Shown here: in pieces, positions 11,013 to 22,374 of the stretch
Layout: each line of letters starts with the position of its first letter
Position numbering within the stretch: the stretch's first letter is position 1
Assembly (NCBI GenBank): GCA_003281125.1
Contig: QCCW01000005.1
Location: forward strand, 1-44,409
Direction: 5' to 3'
From: Prochlorococcus sp. AG-347-N23
GTDB taxonomy: Bacteria > Cyanobacteriota > Cyanobacteriia > PCC-6307 > Cyanobiaceae
DNA length: 44,409 nt
Program-made: the position numbers and the translations under genes
Notes under the pieces: model-generated
The model's input: the letters and a program-made list of their open reading frames with translations, nothing else
What the model was told of the DNA's origin: nothing
Databases searched by the model: none

Positions 11013-11537
11013 TTAAAAATCGAATAAAAAATTCTTCAACCTTTGATAACCTAGATTAGAAATACAAAGAGATAAGATAAGCAAAGATTTTATGATGATT
11101 TCATCATTTTCAGTTTGATTTAAAAGCTTTTTAACTCTCATGCTATCTAAGTTAAATCTCTCTTTAATCAACTCGATAAGTCTTTTTTTAAAATCATTCC
11201 AAATAACTGAATTTTTGTATGAATCTTCTTTAGATTGAAGTAACTTTCTGAAATATGGATATAAAAATCTAGACATTTCAACTGTAATTTTTATTAAGGC
11301 ATCAAATTCATCTAGATTAATATTATTATTCACATAAGATTTTCTTAATTGATTATTGTTCCTTAATTTCCAAATAGTAACTTTATTTGGCAAAACATTA
11401 TTTAGATCAAGCCTATTAGATATTGCATAAAGTGATTGTATACCATTTAAATCAATAGTTTCTAGAATTAATAATAATAAATCAAGCTTCTCTATAGACT
11501 TCCTTGATACCCGATTCCCTTTGGTTAAAACTGTAAT
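11013..11537 (-). CDS. DUF3038-like protein (start extended beyond the ORF-track TTG; possible ATT start)
   Basis: Frame upstream of the TTG at 11393 stays open back to a TAA and encodes ITVLTKGNRVSRKSIEKLDLLLLILETIDLNGIQSLYAISNRLDLNN, resembling the DUF3038 N-terminus. Confidence 0.65.
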   Translation of the reverse strand: MTVLTKGNRVSRKSIEKLDLLLLILETIDLNGIQSLYAISNRLDLNNVLPNKVTIWKLRNNNQLRKSYVNNNINLDEFDALIKITVEMSRFLYPYFRKLLQSKEDSYKNSVIWNDFKKRLIELIKERFNLDSMRVKKLLNQTENDEIIIKSLLILSLCISNLGYQRLKNFLFDF

Positions 11538-11574
11538 TGTTCTTTAAAAATTTGAGTTTACTATAACAGAATTA

Positions 11575-11772
11575 TCAATCTATTTTTTGAAATAAATATG
11601 AATATAACTTATCAAGTTCATCAATAGTTAGCATTCCATAACTCCATAATAAGATTGGTAATGGAGTTTTATTTTTTATAGATAATTTTAGACCAAGTTC
11701 AATAGAAGATTCATCTAAACCTACTACATTAAATAAATAAATTATCATTTCTCTAGATACATTATTCTTCAT
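11575..11772 (-). CDS. DUF2949-like small protein
   Basis: 65 aa; ...KTPLPILLWSYGMLTIDELDKLYSYLFQ resembles the DUF2949 core. Confidence 0.7.
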   Translation of the reverse strand: MKNNVSREMIIYLFNVVGLDESSIELGLKLSIKNKTPLPILLWSYGMLTIDELDKLYSYLFQKID

Positions 11773-11785
11773 AAGTTCTATAAAG

Positions 11786-12940
11786 TTATTTAATACTTGA
11801 GTAAATGAGAGATTTAGTCATTTGATTAAGGACTAATTTTCTTATAAAAAGATAATTATTTAAAAGTAAAAATGAAAATTTCCTCACTGGAAATAAAAAA
11901 ACGTTTCTATTAGCAAAAATTGATATCAATGATTCAGTTATGAAAATAGTGACCATAATATCTAAAATCCTGCACGAAAAATACTTAAATTTAAATGATA
12001 TCAATTGCATTTTAGTAATAGCAGTATTTTTATCAAAAAGATCATAAATAGTATTGACATCTCTCCAACAACTATTTAGACCCTGACCACCAACAGGATG
12101 AAATGTATGAAATGCATCTCCAACAAAAACTAATTTTTTAAAATTTAAAACTGGTAAATTTAATGATAATGAAACAGGAAAAATATTAAATTCGCCGACT
12201 ATTTGATCCAACTTAAATTCATCAGGCAAGATAGTTGATAAATTATCCATTAAAAAATTCTTATCAGAATTTAACCTTTCCGTTGCCTTTAATGTACTAG
12301 AAGTCCAAATTACTTGATATAAATTTTTTTCTAAAGGTAATAATGCAAGTGGTCCCTCTTTTCTAAAAATTTCATAAGCGCGCTTTTCACAATGACCTCT
12401 AAGAGAAACTTTAAAAGTTAAACAAGACTGACGATAAGATTTTTTTATATCAACAAAATCTAAGAATTTTTTGTCAAGTGAGTTTGCTCCTGTTGAATAG
12501 AATTGATAATCAAATAATATTTTTTTACGTAACAATCTCTGTGGTGTCATAAAAAATATATTTTCATAATTATCAATCTCTTGAAAAAATATGTTCATGA
12601 GATCCGAATGTTTAACTACCCAGCCAATATTTTCAGCAGAACTTATATCATCATCTAAGTCAAAAGTTGATAAATTGGTCAAAGCAGAAGTTACGCTATC
12701 TGAAATTGAAAGGGTATCAAAGCCAAATAAAAATGGTTCTAATTTTTCCCAAAGTCTGAATTTAGATAAGATTTTTCTTGTTGAGTGAGTAATCGCGTAA
12801 GTTTTATCTTTACCAATTAATCTATCTTTTGTTAATAAATCAGTTAAAAAAATATTACAATCAAATTTTGAAAGTGCAATTGAAAGTAGTAAACCAGTGG
12901 GACCGGATCCAACAATCTTAAAATTTAATTTACTTTTCAT
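11786..12940 (-). CDS. UbiH/VisC-like FAD-dependent monooxygenase
   Basis: 384 aa; GSGPTGLLLSIALS Rossmann motif, FVGDAFHTFHPVGGQGLNSCWRDV FAD motif. Confidence 0.85.
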   Translation of the reverse strand: MKSKLNFKIVGSGPTGLLLSIALSKFDCNIFLTDLLTKDRLIGKDKTYAITHSTRKILSKFRLWEKLEPFLFGFDTLSISDSVTSALTNLSTFDLDDDISSAENIGWVVKHSDLMNIFFQEIDNYENIFFMTPQRLLRKKILFDYQFYSTGANSLDKKFLDFVDIKKSYRQSCLTFKVSLRGHCEKRAYEIFRKEGPLALLPLEKNLYQVIWTSSTLKATERLNSDKNFLMDNLSTILPDEFKLDQIVGEFNIFPVSLSLNLPVLNFKKLVFVGDAFHTFHPVGGQGLNSCWRDVNTIYDLFDKNTAITKMQLISFKFKYFSCRILDIMVTIFITESLISIFANRNVFLFPVRKFSFLLLNNYLFIRKLVLNQMTKSLIYSSIK

Positions 12941-12959
12941 CGGTATATATAATTATCAA

Positions 12960-13601
12960 CTATCTTTTTAAATAAATATAACAAATTTCCTCAAATGCTG
13001 GTCTTAGTAAATAGGGGTACTCACCAACCCATAAGTTAATTTCAGGAAGCCAAGCATCGGTCAAATAAAAATCTCTTTCAAAATTACGGTTATCAGATGT
13101 TATTAAACATCTAATACTCGAACCCACCCTAATTTGACTGTGCTTATTTTCCATAGGAAAACTTAACTTTTCCAAATAACCATCTTCATCTTCTAATTCA
13201 AGTACTATCCAAGTCCTTTTGTTTTCGATAACTTCTAATCGACCTTGATTATTAGATTGTTCTCTTGAACTTTCAATCTTTTCTGTTTTATAGATATCTG
13301 ATATGTAGCCATCAAATATTGAAAAAAATTTATATTTTCTTAACTTCAAATTTTTTCTACTTGATTCAAGAATTGGGCCCCAGATAATATACAAAAAGAA
13401 ACCTACACATAGGAATAACCAGAAATTATTAGTTTGATCTCCAGTCGAACTAATAATTAATGAGATAAATCCACCAATTGAAGAAACTATTACTCTTTGA
13501 AGAATTTTTCTCGGATTCCCCAACGCGTACTTAAATTGACTCCCTGTACCAACTGCAGGAATAAGTTTTGAAATTTGGTTTGAATTAATTGGAATTAGCA
13601 T
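12960..13601 (-). CDS. Conserved hypothetical membrane-associated protein
   Basis: 213 aa; two hydrophobic segments near the N-terminus, then a soluble domain. Confidence 0.75.
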   Translation of the reverse strand: MLIPINSNQISKLIPAVGTGSQFKYALGNPRKILQRVIVSSIGGFISLIISSTGDQTNNFWLFLCVGFFLYIIWGPILESSRKNLKLRKYKFFSIFDGYISDIYKTEKIESSREQSNNQGRLEVIENKRTWIVLELEDEDGYLEKLSFPMENKHSQIRVGSSIRCLITSDNRNFERDFYLTDAWLPEINLWVGEYPYLLRPAFEEICYIYLKR

Positions 13602-13602
13602 T

Positions 13603-14451
13603 TTAAAAAATCAATTTTTCAAGTCCGTAAACTAAAGTTTCATAATTACCTATTTTTTTAATAGCCTGTAAAACTCCTGGCATATATGCCTTTCTATCAA
13701 TAGTGTCATGCTTAATTGTGTAAGTTTCACCTGGAGATCCCATAATTACTACCTGATGAGCCAGTAATCCTGGTAATCGTACAGAATGGATATTAATTCC
13801 TGAATCTCTGAGGCCACCCCGTACACCTTTCAATGACTCAGACTCTTTTACTAAATTCTGATTAAATTTCTTTGGATATTCTTCAATCATTTCTGCAGTT
13901 TTTATAGACGTCCCACTAGGAGAATCAGCTTTTTGATTATGATGCATCTCTATTAATTCAATATTGTCGTAAAACCTTGCAGCTACCGATGCAGCCTGCT
14001 GAAGAAGAACCATACCTACTGAAAAGTTAGGAATTATTGCACAACCAACGGATGCTTTCTGAGCAAAAACAGACAAATCTTGTATTTGCGAAGGGTTTAG
14101 ACCTGTAGTTCCTACAACTGGCGATACACCATATGCAATAGCTGATCTGGTATTTTCATATACAGAATCAGGATGCGTAAAATCAACCAGCACAGGTTTG
14201 ATTTTTTCATTTCTATAATTTTGACTAACAGAACATAAAGTTCCTTCAAAATCATTTGAAACAAAAACATCACAATTTTCAACATTTAATAATTCAGAAA
14301 TATTTGAGCCATTGTTCTTTTCGTTTATATCGATTGCTGCAACAAGTTCACAATCTTTTGAAGATAAAACAGTATTAACAACTTCGCTACCCATTCTGCC
14401 TAAAGCTCCTGAGACTAGTACTGGTATGGGTTTTTTTGGATTTTCAATCAT
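13603..14451 (-). CDS. dapB: 4-hydroxy-tetrahydrodipicolinate reductase
   Basis: 282 aa; [32 protein letters not shown] signature. Confidence 0.96.
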   Translation of the reverse strand: MIENPKKPIPVLVSGALGRMGSEVVNTVLSSKDCELVAAIDINEKNNGSNISELLNVENCDVFVSNDFEGTLCSVSQNYRNEKIKPVLVDFTHPDSVYENTRSAIAYGVSPVVGTTGLNPSQIQDLSVFAQKASVGCAIIPNFSVGMVLLQQAASVAARFYDNIELIEMHHNQKADSPSGTSIKTAEMIEEYPKKFNQNLVKESESLKGVRGGLRDSGINIHSVRLPGLLAHQVVIMGSPGETYTIKHDTIDRKAYMPGVLQAIKKIGNYETLVYGLEKLIF

Positions 14452-14553
14452 TTTTTTAAAAAATTTTTTTTTAAAGGTTGTTACACGCTATTTATATTGC
14501 ACACAATAACGTCTTTTCATTCGTAGGCTGGTAGAAATACTTAAAGAAAATCA

Positions 14554-17500
14554 ATGTTTACGCAGGTCCGCTCAGCAAACCGCAGAGTATCTCCTGTTGA
14601 GGATAACAACCACAAAGTTGTAATAAAAGCTGTTTATGTTGTCCTTGAGCCACAATACCAAAATTCCTTAACGGAAGCTGCAAAGTCAATAAATAAGATG
14701 AATGGGCCAATAGGTATAGACCTCAGCGGCTACCTTATCGAAGAACTTAGGAATGATAGTAATTTTGAAGATTTTAAAGAAGATATAGCTAATGCAGATA
14801 TATTTGTTGCTTCTCTAATTTTTATTGAAGATCTTGCTCAAAAAGTTGTTGATGCAGTATCTCCATTTAAAGACAAACTTAAAGCATCAATTGTTTTCCC
14901 CTCCATGCCAGAGGTGATGAGGCTAAATAAGTTAGGTTCATTTAGTATGGCCCAACTTGGTCAATCAAAAAGTATTATTGGAGATCTAATAAAAAAGAAA
15001 AAACAATCTGATGGAGCAAGTTTCCAAGATTCAATGTTGAAGTTATTAAATACATTACCTTCAATACTTAAATATTTACCCGTAGAAAAAGCTCAAGATG
15101 CTAGAACATTTATTCTGAGTTTTCAGTACTGGTTAGGTGGTACCACTGAAAACTTAAAAAACTTCTTGTTAATGATTTCTGAAAAGTACGCTGTTTCAGA
15201 GATCATAAAAGATCAAATAGAAGAATTTAAAATTCAAGACCCTGAAACATTCCCAGATTTAGGAATTTGGCATCCTCTTGCTCCTTTTATGTTTGAAAGT
15301 CTTAAAGAATATCAAAATTGGGAAAACAATAGGAAGGATATAAACCCTAAAGATGACAAAACTCCAACAATAGGATTAGTGCTTCAAAGGAGTCATATCG
15401 TTACTGGAGATGATGCTCATTATGTTGCTGTTATTCAAGAATTGGAATACAGAGGTGCGAGAGTATTACCTATTTTCTGTGGAGGTCTAGATTTTTCTAA
15501 ACCAGTTAATGAATTTTATTATGATTCCATAAATAAGGATCAACCTATAGTAGATGGAGTTGTATCTCTAACAGGATTTGCACTTGTTGGTGGACCAGCA
15601 AGACAAGATCATCCTAAAGCTATCGAAGCCCTAAAAAGGTTAAACAGACCCTATATGGTTGCACTTCCATTAGTCTTCCAGACCACACAAGAATGGGAAG
15701 ATAGTGATCTAGGGTTGCACCCAGTTCAGGTAGCACTTCAAATTGCAATTCCAGAACTTGATGGTGCTATTGAACCTATTATTCTCTCAGGTCGTGATGA
15801 TGCTACAGGAAAGGCGCATACGCTCCAAGATCGAGTTGATGTAATAGCTGAAAGAGCCATAAAATGGTCAACTTTAAGAGTCAAACAAAGAAAGGACAAA
15901 AAATTAGCCATCACAGTATTTAGTTTTCCACCAGACAAAGGAAATGTTGGTACTGCAGCATACTTAAATGTTTTCGGTTCAATTTATAGAGTACTCCTTG
16001 AAATGAAATCGAAAGGATATCAAATAGATGAACTTCCAAGTAATTCAAAAGAATTAATGGAAAAAGTAATTAATAATCCTGAAGCAATGGACGGCTCTCC
16101 TGAGTTAAGTATTGCTCATAAAATGTCAGTAAAAGAATACGAAGAGTTCACACCATATTCACAAAGACTTGAAGAGAATTGGGGTAAACCTCCTGGAAAC
16201 CTAAATAGTGACGGACAAAATCTCCTTATTTATGGAAAACATTTTGGAAATGTTTTTATAGGTGTACAACCTACATTTGGTTACGAAGGTGATCCGATGA
16301 GGTTACTTTATTCAAGAAGTGCCAGTCCTCATCACGGTTTTGCCGCTTATTACACCTATGTAGAAAAAATCTGGGGAGCTGATGCTGTTCTTCATTTTGG
16401 AACTCACGGATCACTCGAATTTATGCCTGGTAAACAGATGGGCATGAGTGAAACATGCTATCCGGATTCTCTCATTGGATCCCTACCTAATTTGTATTAC
16501 TATGCTGCTAATAATCCTTCTGAAGCAACAATCGCGAAAAGAAGAGGTTACGCCTCAACTATTAGTTATCTAACTCCTCCAGCAGAAAATGCAGGACTCT
16601 ACAAAGGACTTAAAGAACTAAGCGAACTTGTAGGTTCTTATCAACAATTAAGAGAAAATAGTAGGGGTATTCAAATAGTTAATGCAATAGTTGAGACTTC
16701 TAAACAATGTAATCTTGACAAGGATGTTGAGCTCCCTTCAAAAGATGTAGAGGAACTCTCAATTGATGAAAGAGATTTATTTGTTGGTAATATCTATAAA
16801 CAGTTGATGGAAATTGAAAGTAGATTATTACCTTGCGGTCTTCATACTATTGGAGAAGCTCCAACAGCAGAAGAAGCAGTTGCAACACTTGTAAATATTG
16901 CATCATTGGAGAGAGAGCAAGAGGGATTAAGATCTCTCCCTGGATTGTTAGCTGAATCCATGGGGCTGAATATTGAACAAATTTATGATGGTAATAATAA
17001 AGGTGAACTCAAATTTGTAGAGCTAAATGAAAAAATCATAAAGACATCAAGAGAGTCTATTTTTGCAATGGTCAACTCTTTAAAAATTGTTGATGGCAGA
17101 GTTTATTTAGAAAAATCACTTCTTTCCAAATTGTTCGACTTCCTTAAAGTATTTGGTTTGAATTTACCTACCCCTTGGCTAAGGGTCTGTAACTTAAATG
17201 GATTTAATGAAGTTAACCAAAAGGAATTAAATAAATTATTTGATTACTTACTTTTCTGTTTGGAACAAGTCTGTGCTGATAAAGAAATGGATAGCCTCAT
17301 TAAAGCATTAGATGGAAATTATGTTTTACCTGGACCAGGTGGAGATCCTATAAGAAATCCAGGTGTTTTACCCAGTGGTAAAAATATCCATGCACTTGAT
17401 CCACAATCAATACCTACTACAGCAGCAGTAGCTGCTGCAAAGTCGGTTGTTGACAAATTAATTGAGAGACAAAAGGAAGAGCAAGGGACCTGGCCTGAAA

Positions 17501-18564
17501 CAATTGCTTGTGTTTTATGGGGTACTGATAACATCAAAACTTATGGAGAATCACTTGCCCAAATCTTATGGTTTGTTGGTGTAAAACCAAAACCAGATTC
17601 TGTTGGAAGAATCAACAAATTAGAATTAATCCCTTTAAAAGAGTTAGGTAGGCCAAGAATAGATGTAGTCGTTAACTGCTCAGGAGTTTTTAGAGATTTA
17701 TTCATAAATCAGATGGCATTAATAGATCAGGCGGTCAAATTAGCGGCTGAGGCTGATGAACCATTGGAATCTAATTTTGTAAGGAAACATTCACTAGAAC
17801 AAGCAGAAAAAGAAGGCACTTCTATCAGAGAAGCTTCAGCGAGAGTATTCTCTAATGCCAGTGGAAGCTACAGTTCAAATGTTAATTTAGCTGTAGAAAA
17901 TTCAACATGGGAGGAAGAAAATGAATTACAAGAAATGTATTTATCTCGTAAAACATATGCTTTTAATGCCGATAATCCAGGTGAGATGAATCAAAAAAGA
18001 GAGGTATTTGAGTCAGTAATGAAAACAGCAGATGTTACATTTCAAAACCTTGATTCCTCAGAGATTTCATTAACAGATGTAAGTCATTATTTTGATTCTG
18101 ATCCAACAAAATTGATTAAGACACTTAGAGATGATGGGAAAGAACCAAGTAGCTATATAGCGGATACAACCACTTCTAATGCTCAAGTTAGAACACTTGG
18201 AGAAACTATCAGATTAGACTCAAGGACAAAACTTTTAAATCCTAAGTGGTATGAAGGTATGCTTAAATCTGGTTATGAAGGAGTTAGAGAACTTTCTAAC
18301 AGACTTAATTACACTCTTGGTTGGAGTGCGACAAGTGGTCAAGTAGATAATTTTGTATATGAAGAAACTAATGAAACATTCATAAATGACGAAGAGATGA
18401 GGAAAAGATTAATGGATCTTAATCCTAATAGTTTCAGAAGAATTGTTGGAACTCTGCTAGAAGTTAATGGTAGGGGATATTGGGAAACTTCAGATGAGAA
18501 TATTGAACAGTTGAAAGAACTATACCAAGAGGTAGAGGATAAAATCGAAGGAGTTAAAGAATAA
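14554..18564 (+). CDS. chlH: Magnesium chelatase subunit H
   Basis: 1336 aa; [21 protein letters not shown] and [25 protein letters not shown] motifs of the CobN/ChlH family. Confidence 0.97.
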   Translation: MFTQVRSANRRVSPVEDNNHKVVIKAVYVVLEPQYQNSLTEAAKSINKMNGPIGIDLSGYLIEELRNDSNFEDFKEDIANADIFVASLIFIEDLAQKVVDAVSPFKDKLKASIVFPSMPEVMRLNKLGSFSMAQLGQSKSIIGDLIKKKKQSDGASFQDSMLKLLNTLPSILKYLPVEKAQDARTFILSFQYWLGGTTENLKNFLLMISEKYAVSEIIKDQIEEFKIQDPETFPDLGIWHPLAPFMFESLKEYQNWENNRKDINPKDDKTPTIGLVLQRSHIVTGDDAHYVAVIQELEYRGARVLPIFCGGLDFSKPVNEFYYDSINKDQPIVDGVVSLTGFALVGGPARQDHPKAIEALKRLNRPYMVALPLVFQTTQEWEDSDLGLHPVQVALQIAIPELDGAIEPIILSGRDDATGKAHTLQDRVDVIAERAIKWSTLRVKQRKDKKLAITVFSFPPDKGNVGTAAYLNVFGSIYRVLLEMKSKGYQIDELPSNSKELMEKVINNPEAMDGSPELSIAHKMSVKEYEEFTPYSQRLEENWGKPPGNLNSDGQNLLIYGKHFGNVFIGVQPTFGYEGDPMRLLYSRSASPHHGFAAYYTYVEKIWGADAVLHFGTHGSLEFMPGKQMGMSETCYPDSLIGSLPNLYYYAANNPSEATIAKRRGYASTISYLTPPAENAGLYKGLKELSELVGSYQQLRENSRGIQIVNAIVETSKQCNLDKDVELPSKDVEELSIDERDLFVGNIYKQLMEIESRLLPCGLHTIGEAPTAEEAVATLVNIASLEREQEGLRSLPGLLAESMGLNIEQIYDGNNKGELKFVELNEKIIKTSRESIFAMVNSLKIVDGRVYLEKSLLSKLFDFLKVFGLNLPTPWLRVCNLNGFNEVNQKELNKLFDYLLFCLEQVCADKEMDSLIKALDGNYVLPGPGGDPIRNPGVLPSGKNIHALDPQSIPTTAAVAAAKSVVDKLIERQKEEQGTWPETIACVLWGTDNIKTYGESLAQILWFVGVKPKPDSVGRINKLELIPLKELGRPRIDVVVNCSGVFRDLFINQMALIDQAVKLAAEADEPLESNFVRKHSLEQAEKEGTSIREASARVFSNASGSYSSNVNLAVENSTWEEENELQEMYLSRKTYAFNADNPGEMNQKREVFESVMKTADVTFQNLDSSEISLTDVSHYFDSDPTKLIKTLRDDGKEPSSYIADTTTSNAQVRTLGETIRLDSRTKLLNPKWYEGMLKSGYEGVRELSNRLNYTLGWSATSGQVDNFVYEETNETFINDEEMRKRLMDLNPNSFRRIVGTLLEVNGRGYWETSDENIEQLKELYQEVEDKIEGVKE

Positions 18565-18572
18565 TAAATTAA

Positions 18573-19427
18573 TTATTTTCTGTAAATCTTGTCAGCTACT
18601 TTCAGGATTTGATAATTGAGTTTGACGTTGTGAACCCTCACAATGTCAATATTAAATTGAGAACAAAGACAACTTATTGCAAGTGTTCCTATATCTCTTT
18701 CCTTAGGATTTTTCTCATTCAAAATTTCTCCTATAAATCTCTTCCTAGATGCACCTATCAAAATTGGCAAATTCCATTTTTTAAATACATTTAAGTTTCT
18801 CAAGATTTCCAAATTATGAATGATATCCTTTGAAAAACCAATTCCAGGATCCACTATTATATTTCTTTCAGATACATTTTTTTCTAAAGCATTTTTTATT
18901 AAATTATCAAGCGAGCACTTAACATCACTCAATACATTCTGGTAATTAGTGAGTTGATTCATATTTTGACTATTACCACGACTATGAGTTATGACGAATG
19001 GACAGTTGAATTTTGATACAACATCCAAAATTTTTATATCTCTTCTTCCTCCTGTGACATCATTTATCCAGTTTGCACCATTTAAAAGAGCTTCGTAAGC
19101 AACTTCAGAATTAAAAGTATCAATAGAAATTAAAACATCTGGAAATTCAGATTTTATTAATTTTAGATATGGGATCAATCTTTTTATTTCTTTACTAGAT
19201 CCAACTTCTTCAGCTCCAGGTCTCGTACTTTGAGCACCAAGATCAATAACATCAACTCCATTGCTCAAGAAATGGTCTACTTGATCTATAACTTTTTTTG
19301 AGGAGTTTAATTCCCCACCATCACTAAATGAATCAGGTGTTAAATTAATAACTCCCATAATTGAAGTTTTTTGGCCCCACCCTTTTGGCCATGGATTTTT
19401 GTTATTGATAATTTGCAATTCTCGCAA
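18573..19427 (-). CDS. folP: Dihydropteroate synthase
   Basis: 284 aa; [35 protein letters not shown]. Confidence 0.96.
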   Translation of the reverse strand: MRELQIINNKNPWPKGWGQKTSIMGVINLTPDSFSDGGELNSSKKVIDQVDHFLSNGVDVIDLGAQSTRPGAEEVGSSKEIKRLIPYLKLIKSEFPDVLISIDTFNSEVAYEALLNGANWINDVTGGRRDIKILDVVSKFNCPFVITHSRGNSQNMNQLTNYQNVLSDVKCSLDNLIKNALEKNVSERNIIVDPGIGFSKDIIHNLEILRNLNVFKKWNLPILIGASRKRFIGEILNEKNPKERDIGTLAISCLCSQFNIDIVRVHNVKLNYQILKVADKIYRK

Positions 19428-20127
19428 AACTATTCGGATCTAATGATGCCCCTCCAACTAATACCCCATCTATATCACTCATTGACATGATTTCGTCAAT
19501 ATTATTAGGTTTAACAGATCCACCATATTGAATAATTACATCATCAAAACCTATTAATTTCCGAATCAAAGAACATATCTTGTTAGCGTCTTCTGCCTCA
19601 CATGTTTTACCAGTGCCAATAGCCCATATTGGTTCATAGGCAACAATTAAATTAGATGGATCTGTATTTTCTAATCCTTGTTCAACCTGTCTAGTAATAA
19701 CTCTAACAGCTTCTCCTCTCTCTCTTTGTTCTAATGTTTCTCCTACACAAACTATTGGAGTAAGTCCACTAGATTGGGCAAAAACTACTCTTTTATTAAT
19801 TTGTTCATCACTTTCACTAAAATATTTCCTTGGTTCACTATGTCCAACGATTGCATATGAGACACCATGTTCAAGAAGCATTTTTGGAGATATTTCTGCA
19901 GTAAATGCCCCTTGATCTTCCCAGTGAATATTTTGACTAGAAATATCTAAATAATCAAAATCAGAATGATCCGAAAAAGTTGAAATTGCTGTAAAAGGTG
20001 GAGCAATAACAACTTTACGATCGTCTTTTATGTTTTTTATTAAAGGAATAAACTCTTCTAAATAGGATTTAGCTTCGGCACAAGTCATGTGCATTTTCCA
20101 ATTGCCAGCAATTACAGATTTTCTCAA
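19402..20127 (-). CDS. tpiA: Triosephosphate isomerase
   Basis: 241 aa; [27 protein letters not shown]. Confidence 0.97.
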   Translation of the reverse strand: MRKSVIAGNWKMHMTCAEAKSYLEEFIPLIKNIKDDRKVVIAPPFTAISTFSDHSDFDYLDISSQNIHWEDQGAFTAEISPKMLLEHGVSYAIVGHSEPRKYFSESDEQINKRVVFAQSSGLTPIVCVGETLEQRERGEAVRVITRQVEQGLENTDPSNLIVAYEPIWAIGTGKTCEAEDANKICSLIRKLIGFDDVIIQYGGSVKPNNIDEIMSMSDIDGVLVGGASLDPNSFARIANYQ

Positions 20128-20179
20128 AATACTATCTCCAAGAAAAATATACTAATACAAAGTGAGTTGAATAAGCTAA

Positions 20180-20356
20180 CTATTCAAAAATTAATTCATT
20201 TTTTAGAAATATTACTTTATCTCCCTTATTTAACTTCCTTCCTCTCCTAGTCTCAATTAAACCATTAACCTTAACAGAACCGGATTTAATAAAAATTTTC
20301 GCTTCGCCACCAGAAGATACCAAATTTTTCCATTTTAAGAATTGATCCAATTTCAT
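20180..20356 (-). CDS. S4-domain RNA-binding protein (YbcJ/YaaA-like, 58 aa)
   Basis: MKLDQFLKWKNLVSSGGEAKIFIKSGSVKVNGLIETRRGRKLNKGDKVIFLKNELIFE; S4-type GGEAK..I..G.V.VNG...TRRGRKL; absent from ORF track. Confidence 0.85.
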   Translation of the reverse strand: MKLDQFLKWKNLVSSGGEAKIFIKSGSVKVNGLIETRRGRKLNKGDKVIFLKNELIFE

Positions 20357-20414
20357 TGTTTTTTATGCCCAAAGATATTGATAAAGTAGGATAAACAATT
20401 AAATATATAATATC

Positions 20415-22121
20415 TTGAGACTAATACCACCAGTCAGACCATATTCAAATAGGTTTATCAAGGGTTTTATATGCATGCTTATTTACGTAGCTTGTTGGCC
20501 TTTATTAGCTTATTTAGCTGGAAACTTAATCCCAGCGATTGGGTCAGGTGATCTCTCAAAAGTTTCTAGCATAATAATTAAGTCTTTATTTGTATTTTTA
20601 GTTCAAAAAATTGCTCAATTTGGACAGGATGTATTCATAGCAAAACCATCTTTAGAAATTAGTGAAGTGATGAGAGGAAATTTATTTAACAGAATTCAAA
20701 AAATAAAGATGAATTCTTTTGAAAATATTTCAGCCGGGGACATCACATATAGACTTACAGAAGATGCAGACAGGGTAAGTGAAGTTATTTATAAAACAGC
20801 TCAAGATACTATTCCATGCAGTTTACAGTTGTTAGCGGTAATAATCTATATGTTTTATTTAGACTGGTCACTAACAGTATCAACATTCGTTTTAGCACCA
20901 TTGATTATTCTTTCAGTTAACAGTTTTGGGAAAAGAGTTTTAATAGCATCCGAAAAAAGTCAGGAGTCAACAAGTAATTTGGCAGGGTTAATAGGTGAAT
21001 CTATAAATGGAATGTCCACTATAAGAGCTTTTGCTGCAGAAAATTGGATTGAGAAAAGATTTTATAAAAGATTAAGTACAAATAAAAAAGCAAAATATAA
21101 AACATTAAAACTACTTGCATTTCAACATCCAGTTGTAGGATTTGTTGAAGCATTTGGAATATTGGCAATATTAGGTTTAGGAGCCGCAAGAATCAATCTA
21201 GGGCTTCTAACAAGCGAAGAATTTAGTAGTTTTTTTGCAGCAATATTAATGCTTATTGATCCAATAAGCCATGTAAGCACAAATTTTAATGAATATAAAC
21301 AGGCAGAAGCCTCAATAAAAAGATTGAAAAACATAAATCAAGAACCTTTCGAAGATGATGAAGAAAATTTAAGAAGGATATCTAATTTTGAAGGCAAAAT
21401 AAGTTTCAAGAAAGTAAATTTCGCTTACAAAAAAGATAATCAAGTACTTAAAAATATCAATTTAGAAATTAAAAGAGGAGAAGTCACAGCATTTGTTGGA
21501 GCTTCTGGAGCAGGTAAAAGTACAATGTTGGCTTTGATATTAAAGTTTATAACTCCAAATTATGGAGACATTTATATAGATGATAAAAATCTCAAAATAT
21601 TAAATACAAAAGATATTAGAAAAAACATTGCATTAGTGCAACAACAGCCTTTTTTGTTTTCAGGAACAATTATTGATGTAATAAGGATGGGCAGAAATTT
21701 CACCAAAGAAGAAGTTATAGAATCAGCAAGAAAAGCAAACGCTCACAACTTCATTCAAAAGCTTCCTGAGAAATATGAAACTGAGATAACTGAAAGAGGA
21801 TCAAATTTATCAGGTGGTCAGATCCAGAGGATAGCAATTGCAAGAGCAATACTTGGGAACCCATCAATTCTTCTTTTAGATGAGGCAACAAGTGCGTTAG
21901 ATGCAGAATCAGAGTCTGAAGTACGACAAGGACTTAATAGAGCTATGAAAGATAGAACAGTTATAGTAATTGCTCATAGATTAGCCACTACTCAAGAGGC
22001 CAATAAAATAGTTGTTTTCGACAAGGGTGAAATTATAGAGGTCGGGAAACATATTGATTTACTCAATAAAAAGGGGATTTATAAAGAATTATGTGAAAAA
22101 CAATTGATTAAAAAATTATAA
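20415..22121 (+). CDS. ABC exporter with fused TM and ATPase domains (MsbA/multidrug-like)
   Basis: 568 aa; Walker A GASGAGKS, signature LSGGQ, Walker B ILLLDEATSALD. Confidence 0.93.
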   Translation: MRLIPPVRPYSNRFIKGFICMLIYVACWPLLAYLAGNLIPAIGSGDLSKVSSIIIKSLFVFLVQKIAQFGQDVFIAKPSLEISEVMRGNLFNRIQKIKMNSFENISAGDITYRLTEDADRVSEVIYKTAQDTIPCSLQLLAVIIYMFYLDWSLTVSTFVLAPLIILSVNSFGKRVLIASEKSQESTSNLAGLIGESINGMSTIRAFAAENWIEKRFYKRLSTNKKAKYKTLKLLAFQHPVVGFVEAFGILAILGLGAARINLGLLTSEEFSSFFAAILMLIDPISHVSTNFNEYKQAEASIKRLKNINQEPFEDDEENLRRISNFEGKISFKKVNFAYKKDNQVLKNINLEIKRGEVTAFVGASGAGKSTMLALILKFITPNYGDIYIDDKNLKILNTKDIRKNIALVQQQPFLFSGTIIDVIRMGRNFTKEEVIESARKANAHNFIQKLPEKYETEITERGSNLSGGQIQRIAIARAILGNPSILLLDEATSALDAESESEVRQGLNRAMKDRTVIVIAHRLATTQEANKIVVFDKGEIIEVGKHIDLLNKKGIYKELCEKQLIKKL

Positions 22122-22151
22122 CTCTATGTTATTTATTAAAAAGTTAAATCC

Positions 22152-22370
22152 ATGACTGAAAAAACAACTGATTCTGGCAATCCAGTTTTAACCTTTGAAG
22201 GTAAAAATTATATAATAAATGAACTTTCTAATGAAATAAAAGAATCTATAAAAGGATTACAAATAGCGGAAACACAACTTAAAATGCATGAAGATACTTT
22301 GAAATTACTTTCAATAAGTCGAAATGCATTAGCTAATCAATTAAGAGAAAAACTAAAAAACTTAAAGTAA
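22152..22370 (+). CDS. Small hypothetical protein (DUF6447-like)
   Basis: 72 aa; LTFEGKNYIINELSNEIK...AETQLKMHEDTLKLLSISRN. Confidence 0.65.
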   Translation: MTEKTTDSGNPVLTFEGKNYIINELSNEIKESIKGLQIAETQLKMHEDTLKLLSISRNALANQLREKLKNLK

Positions 22371-22374
22371 AGTC

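Noticed and set aside
15738-15938. Minus-strand ORF inside chlH (also 17319-17537)
   Set aside because: Antisense to conserved ChlH coding sequence with no family resemblance.
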